NCBI RefSeq assembly: GCF_018598185.1 | Contig: NZ_JAHESC010000017.1 | Location: forward strand, 1-64,000 | Origin: Dawidia soli | GTDB lineage: Bacteria; Bacteroidota; Bacteroidia; Cytophagales; Cyclobacteriaceae | Direction: 5' to 3' | DNA: 64,000 nt | Part shown: piece after piece, positions 17,748-25,600 of the stretch | How positions within the stretch are numbered: the first letter of the stretch is position 1 | How the letters are laid out: each line of letters starts with the position of its first letter | Position numbers and translations under genes: made by a program | Notes under the pieces: model-generated | Told to the model about the DNA's origin: nothing | The model's database searches: none | What the model saw: only the letters and a program-made list of their open reading frames with translations

Positions 17748-18254
17748 ATGTCAGCAAAAATTATCATCGGTGTAATGGGACCTGGCGAGAATGCCTCTCC
17801 CGAAGACAATGAAATGGCCTTTGAACTGGGGCGTGCTATTGCCAAAGAGGGATGGGCCGTGCTGACGGGCGGCCGCAGCTTTGGGGTGATGGATGCCGCC
17901 ATGAAGGGTGCACGCGATGTCAACGGTCTCACCATTGGCGTATTGCCCGATGCCCATGATAAAAATGCTTCTGAAAATGCCCAGATCAAGATCGTTACCG
18001 GTATGGGTAGCGGGCGTAACATGATCAATGTTCTTTCCAGCAATATCATCGTTGTTCTGGGCATGGCTGCCGGCACTGCCTCAGAAGTGGCGCTTGCGAT
18101 CAAGTCCAACAAAAAGGTAATTCTGTTGCACCAGGATGAGATTACGATACGGTTCTTTAAGAACATCGGTACCTATCGCGTTCTGATCGCTAAGGACGTG
18201 GACGAGACGATTACGCAGATCAAAGATTATCTCGCCGTTCACCAGCTGCGATAA
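17748..18254 (+). CDS. LOG/TIGR00725-family nucleotide-binding Rossmann protein
   Basis: A 168-residue protein of the SLOG superfamily. It shows the two phosphate-binding loops of the family in divergent form: LTGGRSFGVMDAAMKGA (39-55) in place of GGGxxGLMG, and MAAGTASEVALAI (106-118) in place of PGGxGTxxE. Related LOG proteins release the base from nucleotide 5'-monophosphates; TIGR00725 members are uncharacterised and some bind molybdopterin. The conserved glutamate (GTASE) is present. Single gene. Confidence 0.8.
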   Translation: MSAKIIIGVMGPGENASPEDNEMAFELGRAIAKEGWAVLTGGRSFGVMDAAMKGARDVNGLTIGVLPDAHDKNASENAQIKIVTGMGSGRNMINVLSSNIIVVLGMAAGTASEVALAIKSNKKVILLHQDEITIRFFKNIGTYRVLIAKDVDETITQIKDYLAVHQLR

Positions 18255-18262
18255 AAAAAGGA

Positions 18263-18282
18263 GGAGGCTCCAAAGAGCCTCC
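18263..18282 (-). terminator. Hairpin beside A/T tract after the LOG-like gene
   Basis: Eight-base-pair stem (18263-18270 with 18275-18282) with loop CAAA. The T-tract lies on the minus-strand side (complement of 18253-18259), so it best fits a minus-strand or bidirectional terminator, although its position nine bases past the plus-strand stop suggests use by that gene. Confidence 0.55.
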
Positions 18283-18352
18283 CAGGATCCTTTCTTCCTA
18301 AACCCCAACAGTATTACTGTATATCGGTTTTAATGTGCATGTCCCCAGCTTT

Positions 18353-18371
18353 ACAGAATTTGGAATTCTGT
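18353..18371. promoter_or_regulatory. Perfect inverted repeat ACAGAATT-TGG-AATTCTGT
   Basis: Eight-base perfect arms around a three-base centre in an AT-rich part of the intergenic region, the size of a typical dimeric repressor site. No gene starts close by, so its target is unclear. Confidence 0.35.
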
Positions 18372-18651
18372 TTAGAACGGCACATTTTTAAGAGGAAAGT
18401 GATCTAATCACGTTGATATGGTAAAAAGCTGTGCCATGGTTTTTCCGGCGACGGTGCCGCAGGAAGGCAGCTGAGATACTGTCTACACATGGGCCGAAGG
18501 GCTCCGCCGCGGATTGCGACTTCGGCCGGTTGCCACGGGGATTTAGCCATGCCCTCTCCCCAGCCCTTTTAGTACTAGCTCATCACCGGGTTAGCACTGG
18601 GATAGATCTAGGCCAACTCTTGCGTAGCCATGCTTCCGCCCTTTTGATGCC

Positions 18652-18681
18652 AAAAAAGGGGCTTCCCCGGGGGAGCCCCTT
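18652..18681 (-). terminator. Terminator of the PA2169-DUF4142-ytxH operon
   Basis: Strong GC hairpin (18656-18663 with 18674-18681, with further CCCC/GGGG pairing inside). On the minus strand it runs into a T6 tract (complement of 18652-18657). It lies about 95 bases after the YtxH gene. Confidence 0.75.
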
Positions 18682-18773
18682 GTGATCTTTTGCAGCTTTG
18701 CGTCAGCTTCCAGTATCAGTGGATTCCGAGAAAGGCTTACACAAAAGATCGTTATATAAACGGGTTTTATTCG

Positions 18774-19064
18774 TTAATGATGTGTGGAAGCGCGCCGGCG
18801 TGCGGATTCTTTCAGGTTGCTGATGCCTTGCTCGGCTTCCGAGGTCAGATTTTCTGCTTCACCTTCGGCTTGTTCCTTCATTTCCGCCAGGTACTTTCTG
18901 CCCTTGCCCATCCATTGTGTGATTTCGCCCAGCCAATCGTCTGTCGTATTCTTGATATTCTTACGCAGATCCGATCCTTTTTCAGGCGCGATCAACATAC
19001 CCAGTACCACCCCGGCGGCGGCTGCGCCAAGAATGCCTACGATTACTTTTGATGTACTTGTCAT
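18774..19064 (-). CDS. YtxH domain-containing protein
   Basis: A 96-residue protein from the ATG at 19064 (the frame continues 16 codons upstream into the previous gene's end, but the YtxH domain begins at this Met). A glycine/alanine-rich membrane helix (about 5-22, IVGILGAAAAGVVLGMLIAPEKG) is followed by the conserved S-D-L-R-K-N-I motif and a long amphipathic helix (30-85). YtxH proteins are small, stress-associated and of unknown mechanism. Last gene of a three-gene minus-strand run. Confidence 0.85.
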   Translation of the reverse strand: MTSTSKVIVGILGAAAAGVVLGMLIAPEKGSDLRKNIKNTTDDWLGEITQWMGKGRKYLAEMKEQAEGEAENLTSEAEQGISNLKESARRRASTHH

Positions 19065-19092
19065 GATGTTTCCGTATTTAAAGGTTAAACAA

Positions 19093-19668
19093 TTATCTGG
19101 AAGCGGTAACATTTGACTCCAGCGCTTTCACTTTGTCGAGGTGCTCGCGCAGATGGGGCAGTGTTTGTTCTATCCAGATTTTAAGATCGGCATCCTGGGT
19201 CTTTTCCAGGCGGGCTTCAAACTCCTTAATGCTTTTTTCGTGTTTATCTACCAGCTCCTTGCTCCACTTCTTATTGAATTCCTGCACGTCCTTTTCTTCA
19301 CGAAGTTTTTCGATCGTCTTTTGCTCAGCATCGTTCGCCTCGGTCGGAACGGTGATCACTTTTGCACTGGCAAACGACTGGAGCTCGCCGAGGATCTTAT
19401 TGTGTCCGGCTTCCAACTCCTGGGCTATCTCTTTTACCTCCGGGTTATTCGATTTCTCCTTTGCCAGTATGGCCAGCGAAATCTCCGCGTAGTTCGATGC
19501 TACTGTCTCTGCTACGAACGCTGCATCTTTCTCGTCCTTGCGATCTTCAAATTTCTCTTCGTTCGCCTCCTCTGCTACTTCGTTGGTATTTTCAACCTTC
19601 TTTGGTCCGCAGCTGAACGCTACTACGCCGGCGATAAAGAGCGGGAATATTCTGGTGATACGTTTCAT
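19093..19668 (-). CDS. DUF4142 family ferritin-like lipoprotein
   Basis: A 191-residue exported protein. The signal peptide ends in AFSCGP, a lipobox with Cys20, so a membrane-anchored lipoprotein is likely. The mature part is a four-helix bundle of the DUF4142 type (AAFVAETVASNYAEISLAILAKEK, then QELEAGHNKILGEL and TLPHLREHLDKVKALES), a fold related to ferritin-like proteins. Function unknown; family members often sit in stress loci. It lies 37 bases after the PA2169-type gene and 28 before ytxH. Confidence 0.85.
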   Translation of the reverse strand: MKRITRIFPLFIAGVVAFSCGPKKVENTNEVAEEANEEKFEDRKDEKDAAFVAETVASNYAEISLAILAKEKSNNPEVKEIAQELEAGHNKILGELQSFASAKVITVPTEANDAEQKTIEKLREEKDVQEFNKKWSKELVDKHEKSIKEFEARLEKTQDADLKIWIEQTLPHLREHLDKVKALESNVTASR

Positions 19669-19705
19669 TGTCGTGTTTGTTTTATGATTACCGATTTATT
19701 TTCGA

Positions 19706-20191
19706 TTAATGGGAGGATTTTTCCGCGCTTGCATACTCGTCACGATAACGCTTAATGCGGTCATGCGAAGATTTTAACGATGCGCGTTCCTTCTCGATCA
19801 TTGCACGTATATCGGTCGGCCAGGTCACGTCGGTCGCCAACGCCGTTTTATAGGCTTCGAGGGCTTTGTCCTCCCCATACTCACACAGTTGTAATGATGC
19901 CAATACATCATTACCGGCGAACGTTGTTTTAACATCCATCCACACCCGATAAATGTCGCCGGCGGTTGTCGTATCGGTAGCGGGCTCGCCTCCTAATTGT
20001 ACCACGGCCTGTGTCAGCTCTGTGCGATGTTTGCGGCTATCGTCTGCCATTTTGATAAAAATGCTTTTTATTTCTGCTTCGGAGAAGTCTCTGATTTCTT
20101 CCACTGCCTTTTCATATCCTTCAATGCGGTCGTAGTTAATACGAATAAGGTCATTGAGGACGGCAATCAGCTTTTCATTATTTGCTTTCAT
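19706..20191 (-). CDS. PA2169-type four-helix-bundle protein (DUF2383)
   Basis: A 161-residue soluble helical protein starting LIAVLNDLIRINYDRIEGYEKAVEEI, a close match to the PA2169/DUF2383 pattern. Family members resemble ferritin-like bundles and are stress induced in other bacteria. Helices run roughly 5-34, 38-66, 76-110 and 126-155. First gene of the three-gene stress run, divergent from the DUF6232 gene across 309 bases. Confidence 0.85.
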   Translation of the reverse strand: MKANNEKLIAVLNDLIRINYDRIEGYEKAVEEIRDFSEAEIKSIFIKMADDSRKHRTELTQAVVQLGGEPATDTTTAGDIYRVWMDVKTTFAGNDVLASLQLCEYGEDKALEAYKTALATDVTWPTDIRAMIEKERASLKSSHDRIKRYRDEYASAEKSSH

Positions 20192-20500
20192 AACTTTAAC
20201 AGTTTATGTGGTCTTTGTTCACGGAACCTTTGAAAAATTGATGCCAGAGCGCGTATTTGCAATACCGGTTTATATTAAACCAAACTTTTTTCTGTTGTGT
20301 GGGTGATGACATCCCCAGTATACGGTATATCGTCTACAGTATCGCTTGATGCCATGAAACCATTGACTGAAGCCTCTTTACACAAGCTGTAGCATTTTTT
20401 ACACAGGCCGTTATCCGCTTTTGAGTGAAATCACTGCATGCGGTTTTGTGGCATGGAGTTTTCAAATACCTTCACAGTAGACAACAAACAATAAAATACT
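20192..20500. promoter_or_regulatory. Divergent promoter region with 21-base-spaced direct repeat
   Basis: 309 non-coding bases between two divergent stress genes. It contains the direct repeat TTTACACAAG (20377-20386) and TTTACACAGG (20398-20407), offset by 21 bases or two helical turns, a typical spacing for a regulator binding one DNA face. I see no clean TAnnTTTG box for either gene. Confidence 0.35.
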
Positions 20501-20980
20501 ATGATACCGGATAGAGTATTGTATACCGATGGTCACGATGTTACGATCACGGATTCGACGTTTCAGGTAAAGAACACGTCGTATAGTTTAAAGGGCATTA
20601 TTAAGCACGGGTTGCTTATTCTCAAGCCGCATCGTCTGCCCGGCATTTTGCTGCTGGTGATCGGGCTGCTGCTTTGTATAGCCGGTGTGCTGGCGCTTAT
20701 TCCGGCCAGCAGCGTTCCGGACTCCTACATCAATGGTACGTACGTCAGCGCCAATACGATGGCGATCTGGATCGGCGGTGCTTTGGCATTGATCGGGCTG
20801 CTCATCACCGGCCTGATACGCGAACGTTATGCCGTTCGGATCGCCACTGCTGAAGGAGAAAAAAATGCGGTTGTCAGCACGCAGAAGGAGTATATTACCC
20901 AAATTGTCAATGCTCTGAATGAAGGGCTGCGTTTAACGAAGCCTGCTCCGAGCCGGCCTTTTATTACCGTAAAAGAATAA
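20501..20980 (+). CDS. DUF6232-like two-helix membrane protein
   Basis: A 159-residue protein: N-terminal beta-rich cytoplasmic part (TDSTFQVKNTSYSLKGI), two transmembrane helices (47-69 and 87-106) joined by a short outer loop, and a C-terminal cytoplasmic segment with a KEYITQIVNALNEGL helix. This is the layout of DUF6232 family proteins, whose function is unknown. Divergent from the stress operon and convergent with the BON gene. Confidence 0.7.
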   Translation: MIPDRVLYTDGHDVTITDSTFQVKNTSYSLKGIIKHGLLILKPHRLPGILLLVIGLLLCIAGVLALIPASSVPDSYINGTYVSANTMAIWIGGALALIGLLITGLIRERYAVRIATAEGEKNAVVSTQKEYITQIVNALNEGLRLTKPAPSRPFITVKE

Positions 20981-21000
20981 CGGCGGGTTCAGACAATAAA

Positions 21001-21035
21001 AAAGGCCGTCCAACGAAAATCGTCGGACGGCCTTT
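21001..21035. terminator. Bidirectional terminator between convergent genes
   Basis: Eleven-base-pair outer stem (21001-21011 with 21025-21035) plus an inner ACGA/TCGT stem, flanked by an A-run on the left and T-run on the right. It serves both the DUF6232 gene and the BON gene. Confidence 0.88.
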
Positions 21036-21048
21036 TTTATTCTACTTG

Positions 21049-22095
21049 TTACGATTCCACCAGGCCATTGCGGCTTTTGCTTCGTTCTGTGGTCGTTTGC
21101 GAGCTTCGGGGTGTGGTGGTAAAAGAGCCTGTGCTCTCTCCTACTTCACTTTGTACACGAATCCGATTCTCGACGTTTCGGACACCCGAGACTCCTTCGG
21201 CTATATCTTCCGCACGACGTTTGTCGTGGCGGTCTGTTACTTTTCCGCTGAGTACAACTTCGCCGTTGGTCACGGATACTTCCACGTCGCTGGCGTCGAT
21301 ATACGGGTTATCACTCAGACGGTCGTTGACATCTTCTTTAATCCGGTCGTCGGAGCGGCTATAACCTCTCGGACCTTTACCCCGATGCTGGGCGGTGAAG
21401 CGACGGTCCATTTCGCGGCGACGTTCGGCATCTTCATTTCCAAACCAGGACGAAATTTCATCGCGTGTTTTATCCCACATGCCCCGGTCGCGATATTGAT
21501 CGCTACCATAACTGCCCATGGTGCCGTAATTGCCGATGTTGCTGCCCTGGTCGTAGCGCTGTCCCCGATTATAATCGTAGGACCGGCCATACCCGGATCC
21601 GAAGTTGCTGTTTCCGTAGCCTCCCGAGCTGCCATAGTTGCTATAGTTACCGCGATCGTATTGGTGACCGTAGTTGCCATAGTTGCGGTTACCCCGGTCA
21701 TATTGACCGTATCTTCCGTAGCTGCTATAGTCGTCGTCATCGTGGTATCCGCGGTTGCCGTAGCCACCTTCGTAGCTGCCGCCCTCGTACGACTGGCGAT
21801 TGCCAAAGTAATCGGTGTTAAAGTCACGGTCATAATTTCTGGACGTATCGCCCGAATTGCCGTAACGTGACTGTCCATAGTTTGTATAGCCGGTGTTGCC
21901 ATAGTCGCCCTGGCGGCTGCGCCCGTACCAGCTATTTTCGTTGTAGTCATTCCCCTGCTGCGCACCCCAGCTGGTACCGTGCTCATTTCCGTAGTCACGG
22001 TTTTCATTGCCGTAGTTACGATTGCTGTCTTCGCGGTTATAATTGTAAGGACGTTGGGATCTCTGACCCCGCTGGCCACGATTGTAGTTTGACAT
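21049..22095 (-). CDS. BON-domain protein with long Tyr/Gly/Asn/Arg-rich disordered region
   Basis: A 348-residue protein in three parts. Residues 1 to about 205 are almost only Tyr, Gly, Asn, Arg, Ser, Asp and Gln, in irregular NYG/GYG/YDRG units, with RGQRGQR at the start: a composition typical of disordered, phase-separating or RNA-binding segments. Residues 216-235 hold a charged conserved-looking motif (SWFGNEDAERRREMD). Residues about 249-316 form a BON domain (IKEDVNDRLSDNPYIDASDVEVSV, GEVVLSGKVTDR, VENRIRV), a fold that contacts membranes or other proteins. No signal peptide is visible, so it is probably cytoplasmic. The tail is Ser/Thr-rich. Likely stress related by context. Confidence 0.85.
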   Translation of the reverse strand: MSNYNRGQRGQRSQRPYNYNREDSNRNYGNENRDYGNEHGTSWGAQQGNDYNENSWYGRSRQGDYGNTGYTNYGQSRYGNSGDTSRNYDRDFNTDYFGNRQSYEGGSYEGGYGNRGYHDDDDYSSYGRYGQYDRGNRNYGNYGHQYDRGNYSNYGSSGGYGNSNFGSGYGRSYDYNRGQRYDQGSNIGNYGTMGSYGSDQYRDRGMWDKTRDEISSWFGNEDAERRREMDRRFTAQHRGKGPRGYSRSDDRIKEDVNDRLSDNPYIDASDVEVSVTNGEVVLSGKVTDRHDKRRAEDIAEGVSGVRNVENRIRVQSEVGESTGSFTTTPRSSQTTTERSKSRNGLVES

Positions 22096-22246
22096 GAGAT
22101 TTTTTTTAGTTGTGAAACATTTTTTATTGAACGTTCACAACGGGCGTCAAAACTATGCCTGTCGAAATAGCACGATGGAAGTACTCGTTGAGCAGTGCTT
22201 TACTCAAACGGTTGAACAACGATTCTACTATGGGACGTGACGGCTG

Positions 22247-22582
22247 TTATCCAAACATTTTATTGATCTCTTCGAGCACAAGTGGTTTTTCAAGGATGCG
22301 GAAAGAGGATGCCGAAGTTTTCGGTACGTGATATGCGCTGATCAGGTTTAGTTGTGACAACGGATAATTTACCAGGATGTATTCTGTCTTACCCCAGCCA
22401 AGTCCGTCGGGAAGATTATTGTCTAAAAAGATGAAGTCGGGTTTTTCCTGTTCGAGTAGTTTCATTCCTTCGGCCAGTGTCTGGGCATGGTATACCTCAT
22501 AGTTCTTCTGTGAAAAGAAATTCTTCATCAGGATACCAAAATCCCTTTCATCGTCGATCAACAGTATCTTCCTGGTCTTCAT
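22247..22582 (-). CDS. Stand-alone receiver domain (CheY-like) protein
   Basis: A 111-residue single-domain response regulator from the ATG at 22582 (a GTG four codons earlier is possible). It keeps the acidic pair Asp10-Asp11 (LLIDDE), the phosphoacceptor Asp54 (FIFLDNNLPDG), a serine at the switch position (Ser82, NLISAY) and Lys99 (LEKPL). It has no output domain, so it must act by protein contact or phosphotransfer. It lies 93 bases downstream of the cyclic glucan synthase on the same strand. No histidine kinase is nearby. Confidence 0.88.
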   Translation of the reverse strand: MKTRKILLIDDERDFGILMKNFFSQKNYEVYHAQTLAEGMKLLEQEKPDFIFLDNNLPDGLGWGKTEYILVNYPLSQLNLISAYHVPKTSASSFRILEKPLVLEEINKMFG

Positions 22583-22675
22583 ACAACTATCCACTAAAAA
22601 CTCTTACCAAACCGATCTCATTAATTTTACGCTAATTTTCGTGCCATCCGTTTAAAACTTTGTTTAAACTGTGCA

Positions 22676-25600
22676 TCATATTACCCATTCCGGCGTCTTT
22701 ACTGTAATGCGCACGGCGTGACTGGCCTTGTCGTCCAGCAGGTTTATATAGTGGCCCTCCTGGCGCACATTGTCTACCCATACTTCGATCTCTTCGCCCC
22801 CTGGTACCCGGTCGAGCTGCAGGGTGTAGATCGTGTCGTGGAACCGATATTGCATACTTACAGAAGGCCATTCGGCCGGCAAGCAGGGTGTTATCAGCAG
22901 GCGGTCACCCTGGCGTTTTAAACCAAAGAACCACTCAATGATCAGCTGATATACCCAGCCCGCCGAACCTGTGTACCAGGTCCAGCCGCCGCGGCCTTCG
23001 TGTGGTGCGACCCCATAAACGTCTGCCGCGATGACATAGGGCTCCGCTTTGTACACCGCAATCTCTTTCGGGTTGCGTCCGTGGTTTAGCGGGTTGATCA
23101 TGTCGAGCAGCTCCCATGTGCGTTGATGGTCGCCCAATTTCGCAAAGGCCATGATCATCCACACAGCGGCATGTGTATATTGGCCGCCGTTCTCGCGCAC
23201 ACCGGGTACATAGCCTTTTATATAGCCCGGGTCTTTTTCTGACTTGTCAAACGGAGGATCGAGTAGCTGGATCAGGGCACGATCACGCCGTACCAGATCT
23301 TTGTTTACGGCTTCCATGGCTGTCTGCGACCGGTCGGGATCGCCTCCTTCCGACAATACGGACCAGCTTTGTGAGATCGAGTCTATACGGCATTCTGTAT
23401 TGCGTGAGGAGCCGAGCGGTGTGCCATCGTCGTAATACGCCCGCACGTACCAGCCGCCGTCCCACGCGTTGTCGTGTATATTTCGTTTCAATTGCAGCGC
23501 CTGGTGTGCGCACTCGCCCGCGAAGGCAGCGTCGTTGCGCGCGCGCGCAAGCGCTTCTGTACGCCTCAACACATCATACAGGAAGAATGCCAGCCATACG
23601 CTTTCGCCCTTGCCATGGATCCCTACCATGCTCATGCCGTCGTTCCAATCGCCGGAACCAATGAGGGGCAATCCGTTCGCACCGAATTGCAGGCCTCTGC
23701 GCACGGCGCGGCGACAGTGCTCATAGAGGCTTGCGCGTTCGTCGGACACCGCCGGCAGATCATAGTAAGACTCTTCCTGCATGTTCAGCGGGCGGCCTTC
23801 CAGGAAGGATACTTCTTCGTCCAGGATGGCGATATCGTCTGTCGCTTCCACGTACCGGCTTACGGCAAAGGGCAGCCACAGGAAGTCGTCGGAGCATTGC
23901 GTACGAACCCCGCGGCCCAGCGGCGGGTGCCACCAGTGCTGCACATCGCCTTCGCGGAACTGGCGCGAGGCGGCCAGCAAGATCTGCTGCCGTGTTAGGG
24001 CCGGCGCTGCATGTACCAGCGCCAGCACGTCCTGCAGCTGATCGCGGAAGCCGAAGGCACCTCCCGATTGATAGAAGCCGCTTCGACCCCACAGGCGCGA
24101 AGACATGACCTGGTATAACAGCCAGCCATTGGTCAATATATTCAGTGCACTGCTGGGCGTTTGGATGCTGACCGATGACAACGTGTGATTCCAATATTGA
24201 TGTACGCGTGCCAGCGCCTCCCGTGCCGCTTTAGCCCCCTTGAATCTGCGAACGGTTTCTGTTGCTTCAAACATGGTACGGCCGCCGCCGAGTCGGAAAA
24301 CGATTTCCTGCTCGGCACCATCTTCCAGTTCCAACGGCACCTGTATCGCGGCGCAAGGATCGAGACCGGCACCTGCTTTCCCGGACAGGTATTGGCGGCG
24401 CATGGCGTCAGGTTGTTGCAACGTACCGTTCCGGCCCAGGAATTCCTGTCTGTCGGTGGTATAGGTATAGGTTGAAGCGTCTACGTCCAGGAATGCTGCA
24501 TAGTTGGAGAATTCCGTACTGTAGGCATTTTTAGCGATGATTGCGCGTGTTGTCACATCCTGTTCTGCGACGACGTGCAGGAGTGATTTCTCCCGCAGAT
24601 CGGCCAGTACCCACTCGACATAGGCGGTGGCACTCAGTTTGCGGGAACGTCCGGATATGTTCCGGATCTTTAACGTTGTAAATTTCACGGACGCTTCCCG
24701 GTCGACATAAATCCATACTTCGGTGCTTACGCCATCGTACTGGTGTTCAAACACCGTATACCCAAAGCCGTGGCGTGTGGTGTATACCGGGCCGGCCGTA
24801 GCGGGCTGTGGTGTGGGTGACCAGTAGCGACCTGTGTCTTCGTCGCGTATGTAGAACGCTTCACCGGCGCGGCCGGTAACCGCATCGTTATACCAGGGTG
24901 TAAGCCGGTATTCGTGCGCATTTTCTATCCAGGTGTACGACGGGCCGCTTTCGGTCACGACCGTGCCAAAGTGATTGTTCGCGATAACGTTGATCCAGGG
25001 CAGGGGCGTGTGCGTGTCCGAGCTGGTGCGGATCACGTATTCGCGTCCGTCGGCGGTAAAGCCGCCGTGGCCGTTGAAGAACTGCAACGGCGGCGCCTCC
25101 GTTGTTTCCTCCGCCACGGCGGGCGGGCCGGGCCGGGCCTGCAAATACGCAATGCCAGGCTTTGGCAACGAGCGGCGTTTGATCTGCTCGGCCAGACTTC
25201 CGCGCGTGTCGGATATGATCACGCGGGCGATCGTTTGGAGCAGCACCCAATCTTCTCCCGACACCTGGTCGGCCGAGCGGATAAATATTCCACCCTGGCG
25301 CCCGGAGTTCATCCCGACGCCGGCGGCGATCAGGCTTTGTATCTGATCTTGCAATACCTGGCGGTATCCGGTGTGGTCTTCGTTTAAGATCACCAGGTCC
25401 ACGGCCAGGCCTTTTAGTTGCCAGTATGCATGAGCTTGTACCATCTGCCGGGCGAGTGCCACGTTGGTGGAATCTGACAGACGAAGTAATACGATCGGCA
25501 GGTCGCCCGATATAGCGTATGCCCACAACGCCGACTGGCCGCGTTGGTTTCGCACCTGCACGGTGCGGCTGGCACGCAGCGTGGGGTTGGCATAGATTAC

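Larger units (their letters stand above)
18255..18773. other. Long intergenic region with hairpins and no convincing gene
   Basis: 519 bases between the LOG-like gene and the YtxH gene. It holds a hairpin next to a T-tract at each end, a perfect palindrome at 18353-18371, and a GC-rich middle (about 18430-18650) with a seven-base-pair stem GCCGAAG/CTTCGGC (18492-18498 with 18519-18525) and the repeated word TAGCCATGC. An 84-codon open frame at 18431-18685 looks random in composition. A non-coding RNA is possible but not of any class I recognise. Confidence 0.5.

Noticed and set aside
18431-18685. 84-codon open frame in the long intergenic region
   Set aside because: Arg/Pro/Ser-rich without periodicity, ends inside a terminator, no family likeness.
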